Below the pieces are notes generated by a model that saw only the letters and a list, made by a program, of their open reading frames with translations, was not told the origin of the DNA and made no database searches. From positions 1-64,000 of the forward strand of contig PWWL01000353.1 in the NCBI GenBank assembly GCA_003561515.1: a stretch of 64,000 bases of DNA, in the 5' to 3' direction. The position numbers were made by a program, and so were the translations under genes. The stretch comes from Balneolaceae bacterium (GTDB taxonomy: Bacteria; Bacteroidota; Rhodothermia; Balneolales; Balneolaceae). This document shows positions 1 through 7,897 of this stretch, one piece after another (the first letter of the stretch is position 1; each line of letters begins with the position of its first letter).

Positions 1-233
1 TGCTCTTCAAAGTACTTGGTAAATCGATATTCGTCCAAGAAAGTCAATTTTAATCATTAATACAGGCACACGCTTTAAAATAATCCCTTTAAATAATAAA
101 TCAATTCTGAGTGAACTTAATTGAGTATTTCAGAGATGTATAACATGATTTTAAAAGAAAGATGAACCAAAGAGTAACAAGTTTCTGTTATATTACCTTC
201 AAACAAAAGCATTCATAAAAATAGTAATACGCC
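1..233. other. AT-rich leader region, no gene seen
   Basis: AT-rich stretch before the first gene. I see no open frame longer than about ten codons, no precursor-peptide-like small gene and no convincing hairpin. It presumably holds the promoter of the asparagine-synthase-like gene that starts at 234, but I cannot place the promoter with confidence. Confidence 0.5.
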
Positions 234-1562
234 ATGCCAAAAGTAGTTCAGAAGCTCGATGATTTTGTAAACCTGATCGATCCGGATCAGAACCAAATTT
301 TTAACATGACCCAGGAAGAAGCCGAGGTCATCGTAGCAACCGGCGATCCGGAGCAGGTGAGGAAGATTGAGGGCAGTTTTGCCATTGTGACCAAAAAAGA
401 CGAGCAGGTGTATATGGCCCGCTCAATCGGCCGGCCGATGCGCTACTTTATGGCCAAGCAGGTTGCCGGCCCGTTGCTGATTGTGGCCGACCGTATTGAT
501 GATATTCATGAGTACCTCAAAGAGCTTGGCCTAGAGGATCAGTTCAGGCCCGATTACACTCGCATGGCGCCTGCCCACTATGTTACGAGGCTGGATGTGA
601 TCGGCTGTCCGGATCCCAACCCTGTACACAAGCGATATTTTACCCCGGAGCGCAACACCCTGAATGCCGACCTGGACAAGATCGGTGAGGCGTATGTGGG
701 GGCCATGGCTAAGGAGTGTGAAAAATGGCTCGATTCCATCCCGAAGGAAGAGCCAATCGGTGTGCTCTTTTCCGGCGGTATCGACAGCGGATCGGTGTTT
801 CTGGCACTGTATGATCTGCTGCTGAAAAGGGGAGAATCTCCCGCCAGGCTAAAGGCATTTACGCTTTCAGTGAATAACGGCCCCGACGCACAGCAGGCGT
901 TTGAATTCCTGGATAGGCTCGGGCTGAGCATGTTTCTGGAAGTGATAGAAGGTGAACTTTCTGATCTTGATTACAAAGAAACCATTCGCGTGATCGAAGA
1001 TTACAAGGCGCGTGATGTAGAGGCCGCAACCATGGCTCTTGCGCTCTGCAAGAAGATCCGTGAGCGCTATCCCGACTGGAAATACCTGGCCGATGGCGAC
1101 GGCGGCGATGAAAACTTGAAATCATACCCGATTGAAGACAACCCCGAGCTGACAATACGAAGCGTACTCAGTAATCCGCTGCTCTACCACGAAGGTTGGG
1201 GCGTGGATAAAATCAAGCACTCGCTCACGTATTCGGGCGGTCAGAGCCGGGGACACGTTCGCGTTTATGCAACGGCGGGCCGATACGGTTTCAAAGGGTT
1301 CAGTCCCTACACACTGCCCAATGTGATTGAAGTTTCGGAGGGCATTCCCTTTATCCAGCTTACCGACTGGAAGCATGAAGAACTCTATGCCCTGAAAGGA
1401 GAGGTTGTTCAGTGCGGAGTGAAAGCGGTGACCGGTCTGGATATGCCGGTATTCCCCAAGCGTCGTATGCAGCACGGAACTGTGGATATGAAAGATTTTA
1501 AGAAGGTGTTTGCTGAGGATGAGATGGTGTATCGTCGGTATTTTCAGTCTCTTTATTTGTGA
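234..1562 (+). CDS. Asparagine-synthase-family ATP-dependent amide ligase with inactive amidotransferase domain
   Basis: The 442-aa protein has the asparagine-synthase PP-loop fold. The ATP-binding loop SGGIDS is at residues 180-185 and the acidic DGDGGDE motif is at 287-293, the place of the SGDGGDE element of AsnB. Residues about 42-75 resemble the class II glutaminase domain (KIEGSFAIV, then ARSIGRPMRYF). The protein starts MPKVV, so the catalytic Cys2 of true glutaminases is missing. From family knowledge such proteins (AsnB, beta-lactam synthetase, lasso-peptide cyclase) adenylate a carboxylate and form an amide. Without the glutaminase, free ammonia or a substrate amine would be the nucleophile. 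A radical SAM gene follows 52 nt downstream on the same strand. The substrate is unknown, and no precursor peptide gene was found nearby. Confidence 0.85.
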   Translation: MPKVVQKLDDFVNLIDPDQNQIFNMTQEEAEVIVATGDPEQVRKIEGSFAIVTKKDEQVYMARSIGRPMRYFMAKQVAGPLLIVADRIDDIHEYLKELGLEDQFRPDYTRMAPAHYVTRLDVIGCPDPNPVHKRYFTPERNTLNADLDKIGEAYVGAMAKECEKWLDSIPKEEPIGVLFSGGIDSGSVFLALYDLLLKRGESPARLKAFTLSVNNGPDAQQAFEFLDRLGLSMFLEVIEGELSDLDYKETIRVIEDYKARDVEAATMALALCKKIRERYPDWKYLADGDGGDENLKSYPIEDNPELTIRSVLSNPLLYHEGWGVDKIKHSLTYSGGQSRGHVRVYATAGRYGFKGFSPYTLPNVIEVSEGIPFIQLTDWKHEELYALKGEVVQCGVKAVTGLDMPVFPKRRMQHGTVDMKDFKKVFAEDEMVYRRYFQSLYL

Positions 1563-1614
1563 CCGCTGATTTCGCAGATTGCGCTGATGTAGAATTTGAT
1601 TTTGTTGATGGATT

Positions 1615-2550
1615 ATGGATAGTGGGATAAGTAATGAGGTAGTTGAGGAGCTCAGGGGGGCGAAGGCGGGGGTGGATCCGTTAAGGCCGAACCTGTGGCT
1701 GCATGAGCAGGAGGTGCAGGCCGGGGGAGAGGTGAAGAGTGTGAACACGATTTTTCTTACCAACCGGGAGTGTCCGTTTAAGTGTACGATGTGCGATCTC
1801 TGGCGGCACACGCTCGATGAGCCAACCCCGAAAGGTGCTATACCGGTACAGATTGAATTTGCACATAATCGACTGCCGGAGGCTGAAGTTGTAAAACTCT
1901 ACAACAGCGGCAATTTTTTCGATGGGAAGGCGATTCCGCGATCTGATTACCACGCCATTGCAGGGCTGCTCTCGGAATACGAACATGTGATTGTGGAGAA
2001 TCACCCGAAGCTGATCGGCAGTTTCATTCCTGAATTCCGAGATATGCTCAGAGGCAGTTTTGAAATCGCCATGGGTCTGGAGAGCATTCATACCGTGGTG
2101 ATGCCGAAGCTGAACAAACAGATCACCCGCGAAAACTATCGCAAAGCATCTGAGTACTTGGTATCGGAGGGAATTGATGTGCGGGCGTTCATTTTGCTGA
2201 ATCCGCCATTTTTGACGGATACCATTGAGAATATAGAGTGGTGCCTTAAAACCGTGGAGTTTGCGTTCGATTGCGGAGCATCGGCCTGTTCCATCATCCC
2301 CACACGGGACGGTAACGGCATCATGGAGAAGCTGCGGGAGCAGGGTGAGTATGTGCCGCCAACGTTGGGTTCATTTGAGGAAGTGTTTAATCGTGCACTG
2401 AAGCTTAACCGCGGAAGGGTGTTTGCCGATCTATGGGACCTGGAGAAATTTTCTGACTGCAGTGAGTGTTTTGAGGCGCGCAGGCAGCGAATGGAAGAGA
2501 TGAACCTTGGCCAGGTGGTTTTGCAGAGGGTTCATTGTGAGTGCCAATGA
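1615..2550 (+). CDS. Radical SAM enzyme resembling archaeosine synthase subunit RaSEA
   Basis: 311 aa. The radical SAM cluster motif CPFKCTMC supplies C53, C57 and C60 in CX3CX2C spacing, followed by DLWRHT. The block KLYNSGNFFDGKAIP (about 94-108) and the VIVENHPKLIG stretch (about 125-135) resemble the TIGR01210/RaSEA type of radical SAM protein. In archaea RaSEA acts with ArcS to turn a lysine adduct of preQ0-tRNA into archaeosine. Four cysteines near the C terminus (C282, C285, C308, C310) could bind an additional metal cluster. No tRNA-guanine transglycosylase or other 7-deazaguanine gene is in the window. The gene lies 52 nt after the asparagine-synthase-like gene, so the two probably share a transcript. 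The radical SAM assignment is firm, the RaSEA relationship is by motif only, and the reaction is unknown. Confidence 0.8.
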   Translation: MDSGISNEVVEELRGAKAGVDPLRPNLWLHEQEVQAGGEVKSVNTIFLTNRECPFKCTMCDLWRHTLDEPTPKGAIPVQIEFAHNRLPEAEVVKLYNSGNFFDGKAIPRSDYHAIAGLLSEYEHVIVENHPKLIGSFIPEFRDMLRGSFEIAMGLESIHTVVMPKLNKQITRENYRKASEYLVSEGIDVRAFILLNPPFLTDTIENIEWCLKTVEFAFDCGASACSIIPTRDGNGIMEKLREQGEYVPPTLGSFEEVFNRALKLNRGRVFADLWDLEKFSDCSECFEARRQRMEEMNLGQVVLQRVHCECQ

Positions 2551-2569
2551 TTGTTTTAGACAGATTTTT

Positions 2570-2785
2570 AAAATCCCCTCTTGCCTGTCCCGAGCGCTTC
2601 GGGGAGAGGGGAAAAGGAAACACGAAAACGCGATGCGTGATTCGTGTTTCCGAGGGGTGTGTATTCGGGTTATGATTCGATAAGAAAGAATGGAAGTATA
2701 CATTGAACCCGTGAACACACCCCTCGCTTGCCGAACAGCACTTTGTGCTTTCAGCTTCACATTTCCCCTCTCAAGAGGGGATTTT
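2570..2785. repeat. Palindromic REPIN/MITE-like intergenic element
   Basis: A set of nested inverted repeats fills the gap between the radical SAM and flavoprotein genes. The outer arms are a perfect 13-bp pair at 2570-2582 and 2773-2785. Inside are a GGAAACACGAA/TTCGTGTTTCC hairpin (about 2605-2650) and a 12-bp pair CGAGGGGTGTGT/ACACACCCCTCG. The C-rich CCCCTCT edge is shared with elements at 50138-50315 and about 62050-62100, suggesting one family. No frame in it looks coding. It could terminate or stabilise transcripts. Confidence 0.7.
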
Positions 2786-2820
2786 CGTGCCGCCTGATTA
2801 TATAAGCAGATATTTACAGA

Positions 2821-4341
2821 ATGAAGAGATCAAAACAATATGATTTTCTGATTGTCGGTTCCGGTTTTGGAGGATCGATTATGGCGATGTGCCTGGCCAA
2901 ATCGGGGTACGAGGTTTGCCTGGTGGAAAAGGGGAGTCATCCCAGGTTTGCCATCGGTGAATCGTCGACTCCGGTTGCGGATATGATATTGAGGGACCTG
3001 GCTGACCAATATGACCTTCCTTTTCTGAATGAGATTTCGCGATACGGGGAGTGGCAGAAAAATCATCCAGAAGTAGTCTGTGGATTGAAGCGCGGATTCA
3101 GTTACTATCCTCACAAAAGCGGGGAACGGTTCAGCAGTGATGGTAATCACTCCAACGAGCTGCTTGTTGCGGCAAGCGTGGATGATGTAAATTCAGATAC
3201 CAATTGGCTTCGGAGCGATGTGGATCACTTTTTAGTGCAACAGGTTAAGCGACTTGGTATAGACTATTTCGATAACACCGAAATCAGCAGCCTCAAGCGT
3301 GAAGATCAAGTCTGGAAGGTGCAATGGAATCATGGAAAAGAAACCAGTGATCTGAGTATCCAGGCAAAGTGGATTATAGATGCCACGGGCTCACCGGCTT
3401 TTTCTGAAAAATTTTTCGGTACCGATTCTTCATCTTCAGGTTTTTATACAAATTCATCGGCCATCTATTCGCATTTTGAGGCTACAGAGAAATGGTTCGA
3501 TTATCTGCAGGAAAATGGATTCTACACTGATGATTATCCCTACAATCCCGATCATTCTGCGCTGCACCAACTGATTGATGAGGGCTGGATCTGGATGCTT
3601 CGATTCAATAATGACCTGCTCAGCGCGGGCATCGTATTTGATAATAATGATGGTGAGCCCGGTTGCGAATTAAACTCTGAGTCGGAATGGAACCGAATTC
3701 TTTCCAAATACCCATCTGTGCAAAAACTATTTGAATATTCAGTGATTTCAGAATCACCCGGCAAGCTGATTTACTCAGGAAGACTGCAGAGGCGGCTGAA
3801 CCGTACATTCGGGGACGGCTGGGTTGCACTAAACCATACGGCCGGATTTGTGGATCCGCTGCACAGTACAGGCATTGCCTTTACGCTGAGCGGTGTTGAA
3901 AGGCTTCTTCAGATTTTGAATGATTCAAAAGATGATGAAGACCGGATGCGATTGCTAAAGGTATTTGAAAGATCTTTATTTCGCGAATTGGAGCTGACAG
4001 ACAAGCTGGTATCGGCCTGTTACCTTTCACGAAGCCATTTCAGACCCTTTTCTGCATCTGTGATGCTCTACTTTGCAGCTACAATAAATTATGAGCAGAA
4101 AAGATTGTCCGGATATAAAACCCATTCTTTCCTATGTGCCGATGATGAAGAATTGACAGATATAGTCGAGGATTGTCATAAACAACTGCAGCACTGGAAC
4201 TGTTTAAGCGGCAGGGAAAAATCAAGACGTGCAGAAGAGCTCATTCAATTAATCAGAGAGCAAATTGTACCTTATAACAGTGCAGGCCTGATGGATAAAA
4301 ACAAGAAAAATATGTATTGGCACACAGCTGTGATGTTTTAA
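2821..4341 (+). CDS. Flavin-dependent halogenase-like FAD oxidoreductase
   Basis: 506 aa. The N-terminal dinucleotide fold has VGSGFGG at 12-18 and an acidic VEKG strand end near 35. GESSTP (46-51) matches the GExxxP element of tryptophan-halogenase-type flavoproteins, and K90 in GLKRGFSY sits where those enzymes carry their catalytic lysine. NHTAGFVDPLHSTGIAF, around residue 338-354, is the typical FAD/C-terminal motif of the family. The WxWxIP signature is altered to GWIWMLRF (255-262), so true halogenation is uncertain. Other possible chemistries are hydroxylation or oxidation of a carrier-bound or small substrate. No separate flavin reductase gene is nearby. It follows the palindromic element on the same strand as the two upstream enzymes, so a shared pathway is plausible but unproven. 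Confidence 0.8.
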   Translation: MKRSKQYDFLIVGSGFGGSIMAMCLAKSGYEVCLVEKGSHPRFAIGESSTPVADMILRDLADQYDLPFLNEISRYGEWQKNHPEVVCGLKRGFSYYPHKSGERFSSDGNHSNELLVAASVDDVNSDTNWLRSDVDHFLVQQVKRLGIDYFDNTEISSLKREDQVWKVQWNHGKETSDLSIQAKWIIDATGSPAFSEKFFGTDSSSSGFYTNSSAIYSHFEATEKWFDYLQENGFYTDDYPYNPDHSALHQLIDEGWIWMLRFNNDLLSAGIVFDNNDGEPGCELNSESEWNRILSKYPSVQKLFEYSVISESPGKLIYSGRLQRRLNRTFGDGWVALNHTAGFVDPLHSTGIAFTLSGVERLLQILNDSKDDEDRMRLLKVFERSLFRELELTDKLVSACYLSRSHFRPFSASVMLYFAATINYEQKRLSGYKTHSFLCADDEELTDIVEDCHKQLQHWNCLSGREKSRRAEELIQLIREQIVPYNSAGLMDKNKKNMYWHTAVMF

Positions 4342-4383
4342 GGCAATTTGAAATAAAGTTGAAAAACCGGGAGCAAAAGTGTA

Positions 4384-4408
4384 ATTTGTCGTAAATATAA
4401 CGACAAAT
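4384..4408. promoter_or_regulatory. Palindromic operator of the Xre-RES toxin-antitoxin pair
   Basis: A perfect 9-bp inverted repeat, ATTTGTCGT (4384-4392) and ACGACAAAT (4400-4408), separated by AAATATA. It ends 9 nt before the antitoxin ATG at 4418. Type II antitoxins usually repress their own operon through such palindromes, so this is the best candidate operator. The binding role is inferred from position and symmetry. Confidence 0.7.
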
Positions 4409-4417
4409 GCGCTTCAA

Positions 4418-4855
4418 ATGAGTGAATATACAATAAAAGATATTGTTGAGGAGCCCGGAGTGGCTTATGCTGCATCATCATCAACCCCGGAAATGCAGCT
4501 TGTTGAGATGGCACGTAATGGCATTTCAAAAAAAGCATTGCTGCGCATTGCAGAAATGAGCAACCTGTCCGTTAGCGAACTCACCAAATTGCTGCCTGTA
4601 TCTCTGCGCACCATTCAGCGATACAGCGACGATGATTTGCTCGATCGTGCCGTATCAGAGCATGCGCTCAATATTGCCGAAGTTATCTCCCACGGCACCC
4701 GGGTTTTTGGCGATCTCGAAAGTTTTCAGCGATGGCTGCATTCGCCGCTTCCCGCCCTTGGCCATCAAACGCCCGTCAGCTTTCTCGATACCGGTTTTGG
4801 AGCCCGCATGGTCTCTAATCTGCTGGGCCGTATCGAGTACGGTGTCTATTCGTAA
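4418..4855 (+). CDS. Xre/MbcA/ParS-family antitoxin
   Basis: 145 aa. It has the DUF2384-type layout: an N-terminal helical DNA-binding part (NLSVSELTKLLPVSLRTIQRY, about 48-68), then the C-terminal segment with ALNIAEVI, FGDLESFQRWL and a tail ending FLDTGFGARMVSNLLGRIEYGVYS-like residues. That tail is the part that plugs the RES toxin active site in characterised pairs. The gene is 5 nt upstream of the RES toxin gene and directly downstream of a 9-bp palindrome. From the family, it neutralises the toxin and represses the operon. The pair looks complete and intact. Confidence 0.9.
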   Translation: MSEYTIKDIVEEPGVAYAASSSTPEMQLVEMARNGISKKALLRIAEMSNLSVSELTKLLPVSLRTIQRYSDDDLLDRAVSEHALNIAEVISHGTRVFGDLESFQRWLHSPLPALGHQTPVSFLDTGFGARMVSNLLGRIEYGVYS

Positions 4856-4860
4856 AACTG

Positions 4861-5328
4861 ATGAATCTTTACAGAATCGCCAAACAAGCATTTGCGGATG
4901 ATCTCTCAGGAGAGGGAGCAAGGTTGTATGGCGGGAGATGGAACCGGCAGGGAGTTGCGGCGCTCTACACTTCGGAGAGCATCGCCCTGGCAGCAATGGA
5001 AGTTTTGGTTCATGTAGCAGCGGCGGACCTGCCCGACGATCTTCAGCTGGTTACTATACATGTGCCAGATGACGCTGCCATGAATGTTATCCAGCCGGAG
5101 GAACTGCCCGAAGGGTGGAGGCAGTATCCTCCGCCGGTAATAGTGAGTGAAATGGGTACTCAGTGGCTTGAAAAGAGAGAAAAACTGCTCCTGCGTATTC
5201 CTTCTGTGGTGATTCCACGCGAGTGGAATGTGCTTTTGAATCCGAAAAACCCGGAATTTACATCCGTGAAGATTCTCAGTGTCGAACCTTTCGGTTTTGA
5301 CAAACGGCTGAAAAAAGTATCAGGGTAA
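4861..5328 (+). CDS. RES-domain toxin (NAD+-degrading family)
   Basis: 155 aa, full length for the family. The conserved Arg, Glu and Ser that name the domain are visible: R5 in LYRIA, E47 in AAMEVLVH and S115 in RIPSVVIP. GGRWN (24-28), Y36 and the ending NVLLNPKNPEF are also typical. Characterised RES toxins degrade NAD+ and stop growth. The antitoxin is 5 nt upstream. The stop codon lies inside a strong hairpin (5324-5351). No truncation or frameshift is seen, so the toxin is probably functional. The pair may stabilise the accessory block it sits in. Confidence 0.92.
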   Translation: MNLYRIAKQAFADDLSGEGARLYGGRWNRQGVAALYTSESIALAAMEVLVHVAAADLPDDLQLVTIHVPDDAAMNVIQPEELPEGWRQYPPPVIVSEMGTQWLEKREKLLLRIPSVVIPREWNVLLNPKNPEFTSVKILSVEPFGFDKRLKKVSG

Positions 5329-5351
5329 TAAGAGACCCGTCTCTTATTACC
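5324..5351 (+). terminator. Hairpin overlapping the RES toxin stop codon
   Basis: A perfect 12-bp stem, GGTAATAAGAGA (5324-5335) with TCTCTTATTACC (5340-5351), and a CCCG loop. The TAA stop of the toxin gene is inside the left arm. There is no long U tract, so it is either a weak terminator or an mRNA 3'-end stabiliser for the toxin-antitoxin transcript. Confidence 0.6.
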
Positions 5352-5845
5352 GGGTCTGCATTAAATAGATTTTAAATTCTGATTACACTAATCATGTTGC
5401 TAATCCTATTTACACAGCATTATAGTTGCCATTTTTTAGAAATCATCCCATTAACAGCTTATTGTTTGTTCTTTTGTCTTGATACAAAAGAACGAAAAAA
5501 TCAAGGCGGTGAATTGCTTGGCGGCGGGTGCTGGCAAAGGACGGAAAAATTTCAAGGCCGATATAAACCGAGAACATTTAAGAAAATATAAGCGGCTGAT
5601 GAAATTTTTCAATTCGTCCTTCGCCAGTCACCCTTTTCCCGCCAATCAATTCAAGGCCAAAGTATTCTCGAAATTATAGGTAATTGTAGCTTTTAATTAT
5701 TTATGGACTTAGCGTAATCAATGTGCAAAATATTCTTAGACCTTGACAATAAAATTGAAAGCAAATTTATAACTGTGAATGATTTTGAAGGATAAAATTA
5801 AACCAACGGTATGCCAGTGCGCGGGCTTTACCGGTCAATCGATAA
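5352..5845. other. Gene-free stretch with large imperfect palindrome
   Basis: About 490 bp between the toxin gene and the 3' end of the amylosucrase gene. GTTCTTTTGT and ACAAAAGAAC form a hairpin at about 5468-5493. From about 5510 to 5680 there is a long imperfect inverted repeat. The GAATTGCTTGGCGG...GGACG...GAAAAATTTC side reappears in reverse complement as GAAATTTTTCAATTCGTCC...CCCGCCAATCAATTC. Short open frames here overlap the palindrome and do not look coding. This resembles the dispersed intergenic palindromes common in Bacteroidota. Confidence 0.55.
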
Positions 5846-7810
5846 CTACACCCCTTTCAGCCAGAGAATGCTGTAGGGCTCAATTTCGAGATGTTCATCG
5901 GCCTGCCTTACGTTGCCTGTAAGCAGATCATGGTACTTTACCGATTGAAGCTGGTCGGCAATCCAGCCGTTGTTGATGCTTCGCCGATGCTCACTGAAAT
6001 TCGCGATCACAAGAAGTTTGTTGGTACCGGTACCCCGAATGAACGTAAAAAGATGCGGATCAACCTGATTCGGAAAACGAGTGACCGATCCGCCGAAAAC
6101 AGGGTTGGATGCCCGTATTTGAGCCATTCTTTTAAAAAACTGTACAAGATTGTCTGCAGACTCATTATGCACCAGATTCGATTTGAGTCCCTTTCTGAGG
6201 TCAGGCCTGTGAACCCAGCGGCTGTCGTGGTTTTTTCCCGGATCATCTTTGTAGCTGTAATCGTTAAGTACAGCCCATTCATCACCCAGGTAGAGCAGCG
6301 GAATGCCGCCAATGCTGTAGGCTACTCCATACAGCATCTGAATCCGTTTAATGCTCAGATCGATTTCATTTTGATCGTTTTCATTCATTCCCTTTTCCAG
6401 CCCGGTCAGTGACGCAGCACTACCGCAGATTCGCATATCATCATTTGCAGGATTGTGCTGGAAGGGCACACCCCTTGAAAAACTTCCGGGAAATTTTCCG
6501 GAGTAGAATTGATTCAAAAAGTTTCGATGGTCATTGCCGTTGATGCCGAGTTCGGCGGCGTCTTCATCAGAGAAGGTCCACCCGATATCATCATGGCAGC
6601 GCACATAATTAACCCATGCGCACTTCTTATCGATCTGATACCGGTGTTTCATTGAATGGGAGAGAAGATTGGTTTCGCGCGTTGCGAGGCTTTCCCAGCT
6701 CAATGCCATCAGCAGCGGATTGTAGGATAGCTGACACTCGTCAAAATCGATGTACCTGTTTACCTCATCGGGATGAACAATGGCTTCCGACTTTAACAGA
6801 AGTCCCGGACAAACAATGGATGCAATGGCATTGAGTGCTTGTAGTAAGAAATGAGCCTCAGGCAGATTTTCACAATCCGTCCCCATTTTTTTCCATGTAA
6901 ATGCCACAGCGTCCATTCGAAGAACATCCACGCCCCGGTTGGCAAGCAGAAGCAGCTCTTCGGCCATGGCGTTGAATACGGCAGGATTACGGTAGTTCAG
7001 GTCCCACTGGTAGTTATGGAATGTGGTCCATACCCACCGGTCAATCTCTTCTCTCCACGAAAAATTACCATGACGTACTTCCGGGAAAATTGCCCGGAGC
7101 GTGTGATCGTACTGATCGGGCAGCGTCCTGTCGGGGAACATGTAGTAATGCTCCATATGCTCCTCATCACCCTCAAGGGCTTTTTTTGCCCAGATAAATT
7201 CGTCTGAAGTATGATTATTGATAAAATCGACCACAAGGTTGATTCCGTTCTCATGGAACTCACCTGCAAGTTTTTCAAGGTCTTTCATGGTACCGAGATC
7301 CTTGCGCACATCCCGGTAGCTGCTCACGGCATACCCGCCGTCATTCTCTTTTTCAGGACACTTAAAAAAGGGCATGAGATGCATGTAGGTAAGCCCCAAT
7401 TCACGGAAATAGGGGATTTTCTTCCGGAGCTTTTTCAGATCACCCGCATAAAGATCCACATAACAGATCCCCCCAATCATCTTTTCGGAAAGAAACCAGT
7501 CCGGATGTTTTTCTTTTTTCCTGTCGCGCTCTCTTAGTTCCAGCCTGCGTTTGGCATGGATTGCAGCCATTGTATGGAGAAGCTCTTCGAGGTGGAAGTA
7601 AAAATCGTACCGGTTACCGTAAAGATGATAAAGCGTTCTGAACAGGCGATTAAAATGTTTGTCGAGACGCTTAAAGAACAAATCTGCCTTTTTCCCGCCA
7701 CCGGCTTCACTTTTCGTAATGTTTGACACCAGCCTGTTATAGGTTTTTTCGGCTCTGCGGTCGATATCAGGCGGCAGCGGAATTTCAGGGGTTGTTTTAG
7801 GCTGATACAT
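5846..7810 (-). CDS. Amylosucrase (GH13 sucrose glucosyltransferase)
   Basis: 654 aa, close to the size of characterised amylosucrases. The GH13 catalytic residues are in place: nucleophile D300 in DVLRMDAVAF, acid/base E342 in KSEAIV and transition-state D407 in VRCHDDIGW. Each is 14 residues beyond the Neisseria enzyme positions D286, E328 and D393. DFINNHTS (195-202) and NYQWDLNYRNP (266-276) are also typical. The family transfers glucose from sucrose to an alpha-1,4-glucan and releases fructose. No signal peptide is present, so it acts in the cytoplasm. The PfkB kinase and a sodium symporter lie upstream on the same strand, giving import, glucan synthesis and fructose phosphorylation. Sucrose hydrolysis or isomerisation as the main activity cannot be excluded. 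Confidence 0.9.
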   Translation of the reverse strand: MYQPKTTPEIPLPPDIDRRAEKTYNRLVSNITKSEAGGGKKADLFFKRLDKHFNRLFRTLYHLYGNRYDFYFHLEELLHTMAAIHAKRRLELRERDRKKEKHPDWFLSEKMIGGICYVDLYAGDLKKLRKKIPYFRELGLTYMHLMPFFKCPEKENDGGYAVSSYRDVRKDLGTMKDLEKLAGEFHENGINLVVDFINNHTSDEFIWAKKALEGDEEHMEHYYMFPDRTLPDQYDHTLRAIFPEVRHGNFSWREEIDRWVWTTFHNYQWDLNYRNPAVFNAMAEELLLLANRGVDVLRMDAVAFTWKKMGTDCENLPEAHFLLQALNAIASIVCPGLLLKSEAIVHPDEVNRYIDFDECQLSYNPLLMALSWESLATRETNLLSHSMKHRYQIDKKCAWVNYVRCHDDIGWTFSDEDAAELGINGNDHRNFLNQFYSGKFPGSFSRGVPFQHNPANDDMRICGSAASLTGLEKGMNENDQNEIDLSIKRIQMLYGVAYSIGGIPLLYLGDEWAVLNDYSYKDDPGKNHDSRWVHRPDLRKGLKSNLVHNESADNLVQFFKRMAQIRASNPVFGGSVTRFPNQVDPHLFTFIRGTGTNKLLVIANFSEHRRSINNGWIADQLQSVKYHDLLTGNVRQADEHLEIEPYSILWLKGV

Positions 7811-7897
7811 TGGTCGTTAATCGTTGATTCGTATAATTGATTTTTTGTCAGATAGGCCGGGGATTAAGCGGCTTCAGCTTACCCTGGATCATGAAAG

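Noticed and set aside
234-1562. Lasso-peptide or beta-lactam biosynthesis
   Set aside because: No precursor peptide, transglutaminase-like leader peptidase or carboxyethylarginine synthase gene is near; only the ligase fold is shared.
1122-1811. Minus-strand frame across the asparagine-synthase-like and radical SAM genes
   Set aside because: It spans two well-supported genes in antisense and has no recognisable domain.
5394-5679. Short open frames after the toxin gene
   Set aside because: They lie in an imperfect palindrome and the translations are basic low-complexity text.
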